The notes under the pieces: generated by a model | What the model was told of the DNA's origin: nothing | The model's input: the letters and a program-made list of their open reading frames with translations, nothing else | The model's database searches: none | Shown: positions 1 to 14,180 of the stretch, in pieces | How the letters are laid out: every line of letters begins with the position of its first letter | How positions within the stretch are numbered: position 1 is the stretch's first letter | Position numbers and translations under genes: made by a program | Source: Rheinheimera sp. | Lineage (GTDB): Bacteria; Pseudomonadota; Gammaproteobacteria; Enterobacterales; Alteromonadaceae | Length of the DNA stretch: 64,000 bases | Assembly: GCF_030690345.1 (NCBI RefSeq) | Contig: NZ_JAUYGV010000007.1 | Span: forward strand, 744,001 to 808,000 | Direction: 5' to 3'

Positions 1-1
1 G

Positions 2-88
2 CAAAAACAGCAATTGTTTAATACCGGCTACGACACCGCGATGAGCATAGTGCCATTAAAACTGGGGGCTTTATTTACCGCAGCATAA
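2..88 (+). CDS. C-terminal end of an unidentified protein (cut by window start)
   Basis: An open frame enters from the left edge and ends at a TAA at 86-88, directly before a strong hairpin terminator. The 28 visible residues (ending KLGALFTAA) are too few to identify a family. The frame is accepted only because it stops right at the terminator. It could be chance. Confidence 0.35.
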   Translation, partial: QKQQLFNTGYDTAMSIVPLKLGALFTAA

Positions 89-90
89 AA

Positions 91-118
91 AAACACCGCG
101 CATGGCGCGGTGTTTTTC
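91..118. terminator. Bidirectional intrinsic terminator
   Basis: An 8-bp perfect stem (CACCGCGC / GCGCGGTG) with a 3-nt loop is flanked by an A run on the left and a T run on the right, so it can terminate transcription from either side. It separates the plus-strand gene end at 88 from the convergent minus-strand leucine dehydrogenase gene. Confidence 0.8.
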
Positions 119-130
119 GTGGTAAAAGTA

Positions 131-1174
131 TCAGTTTTTACCGCGGCGGATAATTTCCTGTGCCATTAAATCCGCTACCTGACTGGTAGGCTGTTGCTCC
201 GCATCAGCGCGTTGGAAAATAGTCAGCAGCGTATCGTAAATAGCCATCACTTTGGCTGTTGATTCGCTTTCTGAGTAGCCTTGCGGGCGCATCTCTGATG
301 CGACATTGATAATGCCGCCGGCATTGATCACATAGTCCGGTGCGTACAATATGCCTTTTTGCCGCAACACTTCGCCATGGCGTGCTTCTTTTAACTGGTT
401 ATTGGCGCAGCCGGCAACAATACGTGCTTTTAGCTGCGGGATAGTCTCGTCATTAATCGTGGCACCTAAAGCGCAAGGCGCATAGATATCCGCCTCGGCA
501 GCATAGATGTCATCCAAGCCTACAGCCTTAGCAGCAAACAGGTTTACGGCACGCTGCACGGCGTCCTGATTAATGTCGGTAACAATTAACTTTGCACCTT
601 CTTTGTGCAGGTGCTCACACAAATAAAAACCGACACTGCCAAGGCCCTGGATAGCGACGGTTTTACCGCTCAGATCGTCTGAGCCAAAGCGGTGTTTCGC
701 TGCCGCTTTTATGCCGCGATAGGTTCCCAGCGCAGTAAAGGGCGCCGGATTACCGCTTTTACCTTCCAGCCCTGCAACGAACGGTGTTTCTTTATTAACG
801 ATCATTATGTCGCCGGTAGTGATATTGACATCCTCAGCACTGTAATAGCTGCCGGACAAGCGATGGATCATACGGCCAAAGGCACGGAATAAGGCTTCGG
901 ATTTAATCTTCTTAGCATCGCCGATAATAACCGATTTACCGCCGCCTAAGGGTAAACCTGCCATCGCGTTTTTATAGGTCATGCCACGGGATAAACGTAA
1001 GACATCATTTAATGCAGCTTCGTCTGAGACATAATCCCATAAACGGCAACCACCAACAGCAGGACCCAGAGCAGTGCTGTGTACAGCGATAATAGCTTTC
1101 AGACCGGTTTCTGCATCGCTGCAAAAGACCACTTGCTCATGATTATCGAACTCAGAATGATTAAATACGGCCAC
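131..1174 (-). CDS. ldh: Leucine (Glu/Leu/Phe/Val) dehydrogenase
   Basis: A 347-aa NAD-dependent amino-acid dehydrogenase, close to the usual ~345-365 aa. It would catalyse reversible oxidative deamination of leucine and other branched-chain amino acids to 2-oxo acids in the cytoplasm. The N-terminal dimerisation/catalytic domain has the glycine-rich [12 protein letters not shown] segment with the catalytic lysine (about residue 80). The C-terminal Rossmann domain has GLGSVG (about residues 177-182) for NAD binding. [16 protein letters not shown] near residue 280 is characteristic of the leucine/phenylalanine subfamily. The preferred substrate cannot be decided from sequence alone. It is a stand-alone gene ending at the bidirectional terminator at 91-118. 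Confidence 0.92.
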   Translation of the reverse strand: MAVFNHSEFDNHEQVVFCSDAETGLKAIIAVHSTALGPAVGGCRLWDYVSDEAALNDVLRLSRGMTYKNAMAGLPLGGGKSVIIGDAKKIKSEALFRAFGRMIHRLSGSYYSAEDVNITTGDIMIVNKETPFVAGLEGKSGNPAPFTALGTYRGIKAAAKHRFGSDDLSGKTVAIQGLGSVGFYLCEHLHKEGAKLIVTDINQDAVQRAVNLFAAKAVGLDDIYAAEADIYAPCALGATINDETIPQLKARIVAGCANNQLKEARHGEVLRQKGILYAPDYVINAGGIINVASEMRPQGYSESESTAKVMAIYDTLLTIFQRADAEQQPTSQVADLMAQEIIRRGKN

Positions 1175-1418
1175 GACTGATTTCTCCGTTTATTGACTGC
1201 CTGACTGTTTCAGGGCTTTAAGTCGGTCTGGTTAACAGCCACTTTGACAGCGGCATTTTTGCGCCGCGAAATGTAGCATTTCAACCTGAGTTACACCAGA
1301 AATGCCGGAAAAAATAATCTGGTCAGTCCAGGTGATTGTCGACAATTTACAGCAACACTTGATTGTGTCCGGCGAGTCACCTAAAGTAGCAAAAAAAATT
1401 ACAGCAGGAAGTCGTATA

Positions 1419-1847
1419 ATGAGTGAGCAGTTAACTCAGCAACAAATTGAACAGGCACGTGCCGAATGGGTAAGGGCGCAGTTTCAGAAGGCGAATGAGT
1501 ATTTAGCCGGCAAAGGTATTATTCCGGACACTGTTGCAGCGTCCGAAAGCCGTTATTTACCGCCCTATATGGCGGTATGGAAGCTGAATACCAAAGATAA
1601 ACAGTCATTTTGGGTGATTAGCGGCGATCTGCCGACAGATCATATGGCATTTTCTGCCGCACCTGATGCCAGAGAAGCCGTCAGGGCGTTTTCATTACAT
1701 TGGCAATTAAAAGCCCAGCAAATTATTGATTCAGGCATTACCGATAAAACCAAGCAAGACTTTGTCAATTTGCTGGTCAATCGCGCACATGCTTTATATG
1801 AGATGTTTAATAACGACGAGCTGTGGCAGGCTGAAGCTGTCAGCTAA
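1419..1847 (+). CDS. DUF4826 family protein
   Basis: A 142-aa soluble protein with no signal peptide or membrane segment, recognised as the DUF4826 type from its conserved middle (RYLPPYMAVWKL, WVISGDLPTDHM, AREAVRAFSLHWQLKA). The molecular function is unknown. An upstream extension to 1302 is open, but the ATG at 1419 is preferred: it has AGGAAG about 10 nt upstream, and the extension lacks family-like sequence. It is monocistronic and ends at the terminator shared with roxA. Confidence 0.8.
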   Translation: MSEQLTQQQIEQARAEWVRAQFQKANEYLAGKGIIPDTVAASESRYLPPYMAVWKLNTKDKQSFWVISGDLPTDHMAFSAAPDAREAVRAFSLHWQLKAQQIIDSGITDKTKQDFVNLLVNRAHALYEMFNNDELWQAEAVS

Positions 1848-1871
1848 GTGTAGTCTTTGCTTTACAATAAA

Positions 1872-1902
1872 TAAAAAACCGCACTAAGTGCGGTTTTTTA
1901 TT
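1872..1902. terminator. Bidirectional intrinsic terminator
   Basis: AAAAAACCGCAC-TAA-GTGCGGTTTTTT forms a near-perfect hairpin with A and T flanks. It lies between the convergent DUF4826 gene and roxA. Confidence 0.85.
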
Positions 1903-1923
1903 TATGTTTTACAGGTAACAGCA

Positions 1924-3078
1924 TTACTCGCTGAAGTACCAGTAGCCCTGGTTAAGCAGGGTAGTGAGCAGCATCAAACGTTCAGCCGATTGGTTAAAAT
2001 GCAAACTCTGCTCTGCAGTCAGGCTGGTAAAATCACACAACAACTGTGCTGTTGCCAGCTCATTGGCCGGTAGTGTGATCTGATCACCATTAATAAACAG
2101 CAGAATATCGCTGCTGCTTGCCTGCTGATAGTAGCAACAGCGCAGGCCGCCACTGCGGCTGAGTACCGAGCCTTCGTCGAGGTATTCAGCAATTTCATCA
2201 GCCGCATAGTGCGGGTCAGGCTCATTGATATCAAGCTCGTGTTTGGCGCGGGTAATTAAACTGCCAAACCAATGCGGCAGCATGGCTTTGTCATTAACCA
2301 ACTGCAGTAACAGCTGTTGCACCTGACTAAGATCGGTATCGCTGATAGCGCCAACGGATATTGCTGCGCTGCGGCCGTTGTCGCTAAAGCGGTTGCCGGT
2401 AATGTCATGGTCAATTAAATGATCTACCAGCCCGGTAAGTAAATCTTTTTGTGCCGGCGCACGAAAGCCAACCGAATAATTCAGGCTGTTTTCGATACTG
2501 ATACCATCATGCGGGCAACCCGGTGGAATATATAAAATGTCACCAGGTTCTGTTATTACATCAATACAGGCATTAAAGGGGCTTACCTGTAACAGCCGCG
2601 GGTGCGGGCATAATTGCTCTAAGCTGCTGTCCGGCATGCCAACCCGCCAGTGACGTTTACCTTCGCCCTGAATAATAAATACGTCGTACTGATCCAGATG
2701 CGGGCCAACGCCGCCGCCCGGTGTGGAAAAGCTGACCATTAGATCATCTATGCGCCAGTTCGGGATAAAGCGAAACGGGTCCAGCAATTTAGCTGCGTCA
2801 GGGTGCCAGTGGTCCACAGCTTGCACCAGCAGGGTCCAGTCTGTTGCGCCAAAGCCGGTGAAATCCTCAAAGGGTCCGGTTTGCATATCCCACTGTTTAT
2901 TTGCGCAACTGACGATACGTGACTCGATGTCTTCTTCCTGCGCCAAACCGGCCAGTTCATCGGCTGTCAGCGGATCAGCAAACTGTTTAAAACCGCCTTT
3001 GAGCAGCAATGGTTTTTTCTGCCAGTATTCATTCAGAAACTCTGCCACGCTAAGCGAGCCTAAATTCAGTTGATACAT
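1924..3078 (-). CDS. roxA: Ribosomal protein uL16 arginine 3-hydroxylase (RoxA/YcfD)
   Basis: A 384-aa JmjC/cupin 2-oxoglutarate- and Fe(II)-dependent oxygenase. The family hydroxylates an arginine of ribosomal protein uL16. The HxD iron-binding motif is in GPHLDQYDVFIIQ (about residues 123-135), and the distal metal histidine is probably in ILYIPPGCPHDG (about residues 180-191). RHWRV follows as in YcfD. The C-terminal ~150 residues match the winged-helix dimerisation region by length. E. coli YcfD is 373 aa. A terminator separates it from purB upstream, so it is probably its own transcription unit. Confidence 0.9.
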   Translation of the reverse strand: MYQLNLGSLSVAEFLNEYWQKKPLLLKGGFKQFADPLTADELAGLAQEEDIESRIVSCANKQWDMQTGPFEDFTGFGATDWTLLVQAVDHWHPDAAKLLDPFRFIPNWRIDDLMVSFSTPGGGVGPHLDQYDVFIIQGEGKRHWRVGMPDSSLEQLCPHPRLLQVSPFNACIDVITEPGDILYIPPGCPHDGISIENSLNYSVGFRAPAQKDLLTGLVDHLIDHDITGNRFSDNGRSAAISVGAISDTDLSQVQQLLLQLVNDKAMLPHWFGSLITRAKHELDINEPDPHYAADEIAEYLDEGSVLSRSGGLRCCYYQQASSSDILLFINGDQITLPANELATAQLLCDFTSLTAEQSLHFNQSAERLMLLTTLLNQGYWYFSE

Positions 3079-3092
3079 AAGTGTTTCCTGAG

Positions 3093-3120
3093 AAAAAAGG
3101 CGCTGAATTCAGCGCCTTGT
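3093..3120 (-). terminator. Intrinsic terminator after purB
   Basis: AAGGCGCTGAATTCAGCGCCTT is a perfect palindromic stem. Read on the minus strand it is followed by a T run, so it terminates the purB transcript before roxA. Confidence 0.8.
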
Positions 3121-3130
3121 TGTAATGCCG

Positions 3131-5148
<2,018 letters not shown>

Positions 5149-5149
5149 A

Positions 5150-6274
5150 TCAGTTCAATGCCAGATCAATAATGCCGCCGCCAAGGCAAACGTCGTCCAG
5201 ATAAAACACCGCCGACTGGCCCGGCGTCACTGCTTTTTGTGCGCTATCAAACAGTACCGTTACCGTGCCGTCGGCGTTGGGAGTTAAATTACAGGGAATA
5301 TCAGTTTGCCGATAACGGGTTTTTACCGTGCAACGCAGCGCTTGCTGCGGGCCTTTACGGTCGGTCCAATGCAACTGGCTGGCCACTAAACCTTTAGACA
5401 GTAACCCCGGATGATCATGGCCCTGAGCAACAATCAGCTGATTGGTGTCGAGATTTTTGCCCACCACATACCAGGGCTCGTCGCCGCCATCGCGCAGGCC
5501 GCCGATACCCAGGCCTTTACGCTGGCCCAAGGTGTGGTACATCAGACCTTCATGGCGGCCGATAGTGTCGCCATCCACTGAAACAATATCGCCGGGTTGC
5601 GCCGGTAAATACTGCTGCAGAAAATCTTTAAATTTACGCTCGCCGATAAAGCAAATACCGGTACTGTCTTTTTTGTCGTGGGTAACTAAACCTTGCTGTT
5701 CAGCAATGGCGCGTACCGCCGGCTTTTCCAGCTCACCAACGGGGAACAGCGTTTGTGCCACATGTTCTTCCCCGATGGTGTAGAGGAAATAGCTTTGATC
5801 TTTGTTGTTATCCAGCCCGCGCAGAAGCTGCCAGTGGCCATTCACATAGCGCCGTTGCACATAGTGGCCGGTGGCAATATAGTCAGCGCCCAGGGCTTCG
5901 GCAGCAAATTCTAAAAAGGCTTTAAACTTAATTTCCTTGTTGCACATAATGTCCGGGTTAGGGGTGCGACCGGCTTTATATTCGGCAAGGAAATACTCGA
6001 ATACGTTATCCCAGTATTCAGCGGCAAAGTTTACTTTGTGCAGCATTATACCCAGTTTGTCGCATACTGCCTGAGCATCGCGCATATCTTCAGCGGCAGC
6101 ACAGTATTCGTCGTTGTCGTCTTCTTCCCAGTTCTTCATAAACAGGCCTTCAACCTGATAACCCTGCTGTAACAACAGATAGGCTGAGACGGAAGAATCT
6201 ACGCCGCCGGACATGCCGACGATGACTTTTTTACTGCTGTTTGCTGAGCTGTCAGCTGAGCGGGTATCTGGCAT
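5150..6274 (-). CDS. mnmA: tRNA-specific 2-thiouridylase MnmA
   Basis: A 374-aa ATP-dependent enzyme that thiolates U34 of tRNA-Lys, -Glu and -Gln using sulfur relayed from IscS/Tus. The N-terminal PP-loop is [10 protein letters not shown]. The first catalytic cysteine is in [12 protein letters not shown] and the second in [18 protein letters not shown] and SYFLYT are also present. The frame is open to an ATG at 6322, but the start at 6274 ([10 protein letters not shown]) gives the usual distance to the PP-loop; neither start has a clear ribosome-binding site. It lies between nudJ and hflD, as in enterobacteria. Confidence 0.96.
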   Translation of the reverse strand: MPDTRSADSSANSSKKVIVGMSGGVDSSVSAYLLLQQGYQVEGLFMKNWEEDDNDEYCAAAEDMRDAQAVCDKLGIMLHKVNFAAEYWDNVFEYFLAEYKAGRTPNPDIMCNKEIKFKAFLEFAAEALGADYIATGHYVQRRYVNGHWQLLRGLDNNKDQSYFLYTIGEEHVAQTLFPVGELEKPAVRAIAEQQGLVTHDKKDSTGICFIGERKFKDFLQQYLPAQPGDIVSVDGDTIGRHEGLMYHTLGQRKGLGIGGLRDGGDEPWYVVGKNLDTNQLIVAQGHDHPGLLSKGLVASQLHWTDRKGPQQALRCTVKTRYRQTDIPCNLTPNADGTVTVLFDSAQKAVTPGQSAVFYLDDVCLGGGIIDLALN

Positions 6275-6343
6275 AGCACTGCACTTTTGAAGGCTTAAAA
6301 AAACAAGGCGCGGATTATACATTAAATTTATCGGCTGCGCATG

Positions 6344-6799
6344 TTATCGCGGCGGTTGAATTAGCGATAACGGCAGGCGAACCCCTTCACAGTACAAGGC
6401 AATAGCGTCGCTGACCAGGCGGCTGCGAAGCGGTAACAAGGCTTGTGGCAGCTCAGTGGCGCTGTACCAGTGCAGCGCCAGAATATCGCTGTCTTGTGGC
6501 TGGTAGCGGGCTGGCAAGCTATCGGGTTCAAAGACAAAATTCAACCGTACATAGCGATGGCCATTGGCTGCGGTTAATTGCGAAATGCCCAGCCAGGCAG
6601 AGGGCTCAAGCATCAGGCCGGTTTCCTCAAACAGTTCGCGCTTTACAGCGCTAAGTAAATCCTCATCCTGTTCAACATGGCCGGCAGGCTGATTCAGTAC
6701 TCGGTTGCCGGAGAGTTTGTCAATTTCTTCTACCAGCAAAAACTTATGCTCAAAACACACTATGGCGGCAACAGTAAGGTGCAGTAATTCTCTGCTCAT
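6344..6799 (-). CDS. nudJ: Nudix phosphatase NudJ
   Basis: A 151-aa Nudix hydrolase. NudJ of E. coli acts on thiamine pyrophosphate-type compounds and nucleoside di/triphosphates. The Nudix box is visible as a G-x5-E-x5-[hydrophobic]-REL-x-EE-x-GL pattern (GHVEQDEDLLSAVKRELFEE, about residues 40-59). It sits between rluE and mnmA in the same direction, the conserved context for nudJ, which is the main reason for choosing this Nudix subfamily. Confidence 0.9.
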   Translation of the reverse strand: MSRELLHLTVAAIVCFEHKFLLVEEIDKLSGNRVLNQPAGHVEQDEDLLSAVKRELFEETGLMLEPSAWLGISQLTAANGHRYVRLNFVFEPDSLPARYQPQDSDILALHWYSATELPQALLPLRSRLVSDAIALYCEGVRLPLSLIQPPR

Positions 6800-6815
6800 G
6801 ATGTTCGTACTTTCC

Positions 6816-7463
6816 TTATTTCAGCGCTAACACTTTGTATTGGCCAGGCGCTAAATCAGTAAGAGTCCAGTCACCTATTTGCACGCGGATTAAACGTATA
6901 GTGGGAAATCCGACAGCGGCGGTCATCCGCCTTACCTGACGGTTACGGCCTTCAGTAATCGTCAGACTTATCCAACTGGTAGGAATATTGGCGCGCTGAC
7001 GCACAGGGGGCTGGCGCGGCCAGATCTCAGGTTCCGCCATACGCTGTGCGATAGCAGGTAGCGTTAAACCATCATTTAGTTGCACCCCTGCCGTCAATTG
7101 CGCCAGGGCGTCGTCACTGATATTGCCGTCGAGCTGCGCCCAATAGGTTTTGGCCATTTTGTGTTTAGGGTCGCTGATCCGGTGCTGGGTTTGGCCGCAG
7201 TTAGTTAATAACAACAAGCCTTCGCTATCACGGTCGAGCCGACCGGCGGCATATACCTCCGGAACCGGGATAAAATCTGCCAGGGTAGTGCGCGCTGGCG
7301 TGCTGTTGTCGGTAAATTGGCACAATACGTCAAAGGGTTTGTTAAACAGCACTATTACCGGATGCGCGACTTTGGTCGCATTGCGTTTTTTCGTATATGG
7401 ATTATTTTGTAAATTCTGTCTGCCCGGCACAGGTTTCTCTGTCTTTTTCTTGCTGAAATTCAT
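6816..7463 (-). CDS. rluE: 23S rRNA pseudouridine(2457) synthase RluE
   Basis: A 215-aa RsuA-family pseudouridine synthase without an N-terminal S4 domain. The catalytic aspartate is in the motif AAGRLDRDSEGLLLLTN (about residues 92-108). NKPFDVLCQF (about 40-49) and EGRNRQVRRMTAAVGFPT (about 173-190) complete the core. The first ~35 residues are basic and low complexity, as in E. coli RluE. It is the first gene of the minus-strand run rluE-nudJ-mnmA-hflD-purB. Confidence 0.9.
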   Translation of the reverse strand: MNFSKKKTEKPVPGRQNLQNNPYTKKRNATKVAHPVIVLFNKPFDVLCQFTDNSTPARTTLADFIPVPEVYAAGRLDRDSEGLLLLTNCGQTQHRISDPKHKMAKTYWAQLDGNISDDALAQLTAGVQLNDGLTLPAIAQRMAEPEIWPRQPPVRQRANIPTSWISLTITEGRNRQVRRMTAAVGFPTIRLIRVQIGDWTLTDLAPGQYKVLALK

Positions 7464-7588
7464 AGTATCCTGCTGCTTTACAGTTGCTGTCAGTATTGCT
7501 TAACAATGCGCATTATCTGCTTAAAATTGCAGCAGAGATAAGCCGCCCGGTTGCGCGGCAGGCTGCCTATTTTATTGAATGTCATGCT

Positions 7589-7596
7589 GCTATACT
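7589..7596 (+). promoter_or_regulatory. Candidate extended -10 promoter element for icd
   Basis: TGCTATACT upstream of icd resembles an extended -10 element (TGnTATAAT). No convincing -35 hexamer is at standard spacing. It lies about 105 nt before the chosen ATG. Confidence 0.35.
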
Positions 7597-7624
7597 AGCG
7601 CCGCTTTGCAACAAATGCGTTTAA

Positions 7625-9931
<2,307 letters not shown>

Positions 9932-9955
9932 GTTAAACCGGTGTTAAACAAAAAG

Positions 9956-9984
9956 TAAAAGCAGGCATTACGCCTGCTTTTTTG
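9956..9984 (+). terminator. Intrinsic terminator after icd
   Basis: AAAAGCAGGC-ATTA-CGCCTGCTTTTTT is a GC-rich stem with a T run, 25 nt after the icd stop. Confidence 0.85.
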
Positions 9985-10031
9985 TGCCGTCAATTAGCTT
10001 AGCACTATGCGAATATCGGTCGTGCGAATAA

Positions 10032-10250
10032 TTACTCTATCAGGTCGTCGGGCACTTTAATATTCACGGCGTGTAAACCTTTAGGGCCTTCAGACAAGTC
10101 GAACTCGACATCTTGTCCGGCCTTTAGCGTGCGGTAGCCGTCCATGCTAATGGTTGAATAATGAGCAAAGATATCTTCATCACGGCCATCTTCACGAATA
10201 AATCCAAATCCTTTGGCATTATTGAACCATTTTACTTTACCGGTAGCCAT
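10032..10250 (-). CDS. cspD: Cold-shock-domain protein CspD
   Basis: A 72-aa single OB-fold cold-shock domain protein. The RNP1-like KGFGFIRED and RNP2-like DIFAHYST segments are present. CspD of E. coli is a stationary-phase inhibitor of DNA replication that binds single-stranded DNA and RNA. The divergent arrangement with clpS-clpA is the classic one for cspD and supports that name over other Csp paralogues. The ATG at 10250 has GGAAGTAAG upstream; a longer open frame to 10328 is an unlikely extension. Confidence 0.92.
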   Translation of the reverse strand: MATGKVKWFNNAKGFGFIREDGRDEDIFAHYSTISMDGYRTLKAGQDVEFDLSEGPKGLHAVNIKVPDDLIE

Positions 10251-10441
10251 ACAACTTACTTCCTTCTCTAAGTTAGCTAAATTCTGTATTCTTAGTCTCG
10301 ATGGTGGGATTGTTGTTGATCCCAACAACTAATGTAGATAATTTGAGCATGTAGTCAAGTTATTTGCAAAATTAAACTTAAAATTTACCAATAATTAACC
10401 TAAAGCTCCTTTGATGGAATACACAGGCGTGGCTATAGTTT

Positions 10442-10762
10442 ATGAGCGGCAATAAAGAAGACAACGTACAACATGGTGGTTTGGAGGAGTTAACACGGCA
10501 ACGTGTGGCGCCGCCGCCGATGTATAAAGTGGTACTGCATAACGACGACTATACTCCGATGGATTTTGTTATCGATGTTTTGAGTCGCTTTTTTAATATG
10601 CAGTATGAACAGGCAACCGAAGTGATGTTAAAAGTGCATTATGAGGGTAAAGGAATTTGTGGCGTTTTTACCGCGGAGATCGCGGAAACGAAGGTGCAGC
10701 AGGTGATGCAGTACGCGAAGGAACATCAACACCCGCTGCTATGTACCATGGAGCGCGCATAA
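10442..10762 (+). CDS. clpS: ATP-dependent Clp protease adaptor ClpS
   Basis: A 106-aa N-recognin adaptor that delivers N-degron substrates (N-terminal Leu, Phe, Tyr, Trp) to ClpAP. The core carries the substrate-pocket region [18 protein letters not shown] (about residues 28-45), then [13 protein letters not shown] and the C-terminal CTME. The flexible N-terminal tail of about 25 residues is normal. It lies 54 nt upstream of clpA. The same window encodes Aat and Ate, which make such N-degrons. Confidence 0.97.
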   Translation: MSGNKEDNVQHGGLEELTRQRVAPPPMYKVVLHNDDYTPMDFVIDVLSRFFNMQYEQATEVMLKVHYEGKGICGVFTAEIAETKVQQVMQYAKEHQHPLLCTMERA

Positions 10763-10816
10763 GGTAAGTCTTTGCATGATTCTGGTGTCGTTACTCAGGT
10801 GGATTAGGAGTGGTGT

Positions 10817-13084
10817 ATGTTAAATAAAGATCTTGAGTTAACTCTGAATTTGGCTTTCAGGTTCGCGCGTGAGCGTCGTCATGAATATATGACGGTAGAA
10901 CATTTATTATTAGCGTTGCTGGATAACCCTGCAGCCGGTGATGCACTGCGCTCTTGTGGCGCCAATATAGAAAAACTGCGGCTGGAGTTGGCCAGCTTTA
11001 TCGATTCCACCACACCGGTGCTGCCGGACGGTGAGGTAGAGCGTGATACTCAGCCTACGCTGGGTTTTCAGCGTGTATTGCAACGTGCGGTGTTTCATGT
11101 GCAGTCATCCGGCAAGTCTGAAGTGACCGGAGCTAATGTACTGGTGGCTATTTTCAGCGAGCAGGAATCGCAAGCCGTATACCTGTTGAAGAAAATTGAT
11201 ATTACCCGGCTGGATGTGGTGAATTTTATTTCACACGGTGTAACCAAAACCGAAAAACTTGAACAGCATGACGAGCATACACAGGAAGAAGGCACCGAAA
11301 CGGTTGCTGATGACAGCAAGTATCTGGAAAATTTCACCGCAAACCTGAATGTGCAGGCCAAAAATGGCCACATCGACCCGCTGATTGGCCGTGAGCATGA
11401 AGTGGAACGGGCGATACAAGTATTGTGCCGGCGTAAGAAGAACAACCCACTGCTGGTGGGGGAAGCCGGTGTTGGCAAAACCGCTATTGCCGAGGGCCTG
11501 GCGTACCGTATTGTGCATAACGAAGTGCCGGAAGTGATTGCCAATGCCACTATATATTCGCTGGATATGGGGGCATTGTTGGCCGGTACCAAATACCGCG
11601 GTGATTTTGAAAAGCGGCTGAAATCTTTACTGAAAGAGCTGGAGCGGGAAAAAGACGCCATTTTGTTCATCGATGAAATTCATACCGTCATCGGTGCCGG
11701 TGCGGCCTCCGGTGGCGTAATGGACGCCAGTAATTTGATTAAACCGCTGTTATCCAGTGGCCGTTTGCGCTGCATGGGCTCGACCACTTATCAGGAATTT
11801 AAAAGCATTTTTGAAAAAGACACCGCTCTGGTGCGTCGTTTCCAGAAAATTGACGTGGCGGAACCCAGCGTAGAGGACACCACCCGTATTCTGCTGGGGT
11901 TAAAAGAGCGCTACGAGCAGCATCACAATGTGCGTTATACGCAAAAGGCCATTCGGGCTGCGGCAGAGTTGTCTGCTAAATACATTAACGAGCGGCATTT
12001 ACCGGATAAAGCCATAGACGTTATTGACGAAGCCGGTGCCAGTCAGCGCTTGCTGCCATTGTCTAAACGGAAAAAAGTGATTAACGTGCCGGAGATTGAG
12101 CATGTGATTGCCAAGATGGCGCGTATTCCGGAGAAGTCGGTATCGGCGTCAGATAAAGATGTACTGGCTAATTTGGACCGTAACTTAAAGTTAGTAGTGT
12201 TTGGTCAGAACGAACCGATTGAAGTATTAACCTCGGCCATCCGTTTATCACGCTCTGGTTTGGGTAACGAAGAAAAACCAATAGGTAACTTCCTGTTCGC
12301 CGGCCCGACGGGTGTGGGTAAAACCGAAGTAACCAAGCAACTGGCAAAAGCATTAGGCGTTGAGTTACTGCGTTTTGATATGTCCGAGTATATGGAACGC
12401 CATGCGATCAGCCGGTTAATTGGTGCACCGCCAGGCTATGTCGGCTTTGAGCAGGGCGGCTTGCTGACTGATGCGGTATCGAAGCATCCGTATTCAGTGG
12501 TGTTGCTGGATGAAATCGAGAAAGCACACAGCGATATTTATAACATTTTGCTGCAGGTGATGGACCACGGTACCTTAACTGATAACAACGGCCGCAAAAT
12601 TGATTTTCGCAATGTAGTGTTGGTCATGACCACCAATGCTGGGGTGCAGGAAACCATCCGTAAATCGATTGGCTTTAAACAACAGGACCATAGCCATGAT
12701 GCGTTGTCGGAAATAAACCGTACCTTTAGTCCGGAATTCAGAAACCGGCTGGATGGTATTATTTGGTTTCAACATTTGGCGGCTGACATTATTCTGCAAA
12801 TTGTCGATAAGTTTGTTTGTGATTTGCAGGTGCAGCTGGATAAAAAACAGGTGTCAATGGAGCTGAGCAGCGCCGCAAGGCAATGGCTGGCAGATAAAGG
12901 CTATGACCATGCCATGGGCGCACGGCCGATGGCCAGGGTTATTCAGGAGCAGCTGAAAAAGCCGTTGGCGAATGAAATTTTGTTTGGTCGTCTGATGCAT
13001 GGCGGAGATGTACGTGTCGATTTGCTCAATGATCAGCTGAGCTTTGTCTACCAGACCACAAAAGAAGCCGCACTGGCAGATTAA
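10817..13084 (+). CDS. clpA: Clp protease ATP-binding subunit ClpA
   Basis: A 755-aa AAA+ unfoldase that pairs with ClpP and takes substrates from ClpS. The N-terminal double Clp-N repeat (about 1-145) is followed by an acidic linker. The first ATPase domain has Walker A GEAGVGKTAIAEG (about 214) and Walker B ILFIDEIHT. The second has GPTGVGKTEV (about 495) and VVLLDEIEKAH. Length matches E. coli ClpA (758 aa). Confidence 0.97.
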   Translation: MLNKDLELTLNLAFRFARERRHEYMTVEHLLLALLDNPAAGDALRSCGANIEKLRLELASFIDSTTPVLPDGEVERDTQPTLGFQRVLQRAVFHVQSSGKSEVTGANVLVAIFSEQESQAVYLLKKIDITRLDVVNFISHGVTKTEKLEQHDEHTQEEGTETVADDSKYLENFTANLNVQAKNGHIDPLIGREHEVERAIQVLCRRKKNNPLLVGEAGVGKTAIAEGLAYRIVHNEVPEVIANATIYSLDMGALLAGTKYRGDFEKRLKSLLKELEREKDAILFIDEIHTVIGAGAASGGVMDASNLIKPLLSSGRLRCMGSTTYQEFKSIFEKDTALVRRFQKIDVAEPSVEDTTRILLGLKERYEQHHNVRYTQKAIRAAAELSAKYINERHLPDKAIDVIDEAGASQRLLPLSKRKKVINVPEIEHVIAKMARIPEKSVSASDKDVLANLDRNLKLVVFGQNEPIEVLTSAIRLSRSGLGNEEKPIGNFLFAGPTGVGKTEVTKQLAKALGVELLRFDMSEYMERHAISRLIGAPPGYVGFEQGGLLTDAVSKHPYSVVLLDEIEKAHSDIYNILLQVMDHGTLTDNNGRKIDFRNVVLVMTTNAGVQETIRKSIGFKQQDHSHDALSEINRTFSPEFRNRLDGIIWFQHLAADIILQIVDKFVCDLQVQLDKKQVSMELSSAARQWLADKGYDHAMGARPMARVIQEQLKKPLANEILFGRLMHGGDVRVDLLNDQLSFVYQTTKEAALAD

Positions 13085-13113
13085 GTTGGCTGTTATAGCT
13101 CTGGTTAAAACAC

Positions 13114-13138
13114 TAAACCCGGCATTGGCCGGGTTTGT
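13114..13138. terminator. Hairpin between convergent clpA and infA
   Basis: AAACCCGGC-ATT-GGCCGGGTTT is a GC-rich stem just after clpA. The A and T flanks are short but present on both sides, and infA converges from the other side. Confidence 0.65.
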
Positions 13139-13165
13139 ATTAGCTGTCAGGTTATTTGGGCCGGC

Positions 13166-13384
<219 letters not shown>

Positions 13385-13478
13385 TCAGCGCACTTGCCTC
13401 TTAAATTTGGGTGAACCATAAAAAAACTGCGCAGATTGTGCCGAAATCATCAGCATAAGTAAAGCGACAAGCGCTTTT

Positions 13479-14180
13479 TTAGCCAAATGAGTGCCATTCG
13501 CCCTGAATAAACCGCTGCTGGGGTAAAAAAGCCGCCTTATAGGCCATTTTCCGGCACTCATCAATTTGGTACCCCAGATACAGCCAGTTTTTTTGCTGCT
13601 GTGCTGCACATTGCAGTAAATACAAGATGGCCAGCAGGCCGGGCGAGAAAGCACTGACATCAGGATGAAAGAAGGTGTATACCGCCGAGTAAGCGTCTGC
13701 AGTTTCGTCTACTATACTAACGGCCACCAGTTGTTGCTGATAGTACTGCTCCAGATAGCGCACTTTTAACCAACTGCAACCGAGCATGGCATCAAGTTGT
13801 GGCCGTGTTGGCGGAAACATACTGCTGTCGGCGTGTTTATGGCTGATATAGGCGGAAAACAACGCGAAGTAATCTGTGCTGATAGCGTCACGAAGTTTAT
13901 AGTGCCAACCGGCACGCGCAGCTTTATTCAGCATGCGGCGCTGGCCGCGGCTGGCTTTAAAGTCTGTATGACTAATGCGTACAGAATGACAGGCGCGGCA
14001 GGCCGGGCAGTGCGGGGTATAAACCTGTTCACCACTGCGGCGAAAATTCAGTTGCAGTAGTTGCTGATATAGCGCAGCGTCAAGCGGCTGTTCGGGTAGC
14101 AAAAACACCAGTTGCTCCTGTTGCGGCGCCAGGTAACTGCATTGTGCCGGTGCAGTGAGGCCAAAGCGCAGCTCATGCAT
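13479..14180 (-). CDS. bpt: Aspartate/glutamate leucyltransferase (Bpt-type Ate)
   Basis: A 233-aa protein with the N-terminal arginyltransferase fold (CPACRACHSVR zinc/cysteine cluster, about residues 59-69) and the C-terminal GNAT-like region (AVYTFFHPDVS; WLYLGYQIDEC-KM-YKA-F). Bacterial Bpt transfers leucine from Leu-tRNA to N-terminal Asp or Glu, creating degrons for ClpS-ClpAP. Its start overlaps the aat stop by 8 nt, so the two aminoacyl-transferases are translationally coupled. Confidence 0.93.
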   Translation of the reverse strand: MHELRFGLTAPAQCSYLAPQQEQLVFLLPEQPLDAALYQQLLQLNFRRSGEQVYTPHCPACRACHSVRISHTDFKASRGQRRMLNKAARAGWHYKLRDAISTDYFALFSAYISHKHADSSMFPPTRPQLDAMLGCSWLKVRYLEQYYQQQLVAVSIVDETADAYSAVYTFFHPDVSAFSPGLLAILYLLQCAAQQQKNWLYLGYQIDECRKMAYKAAFLPQQRFIQGEWHSFG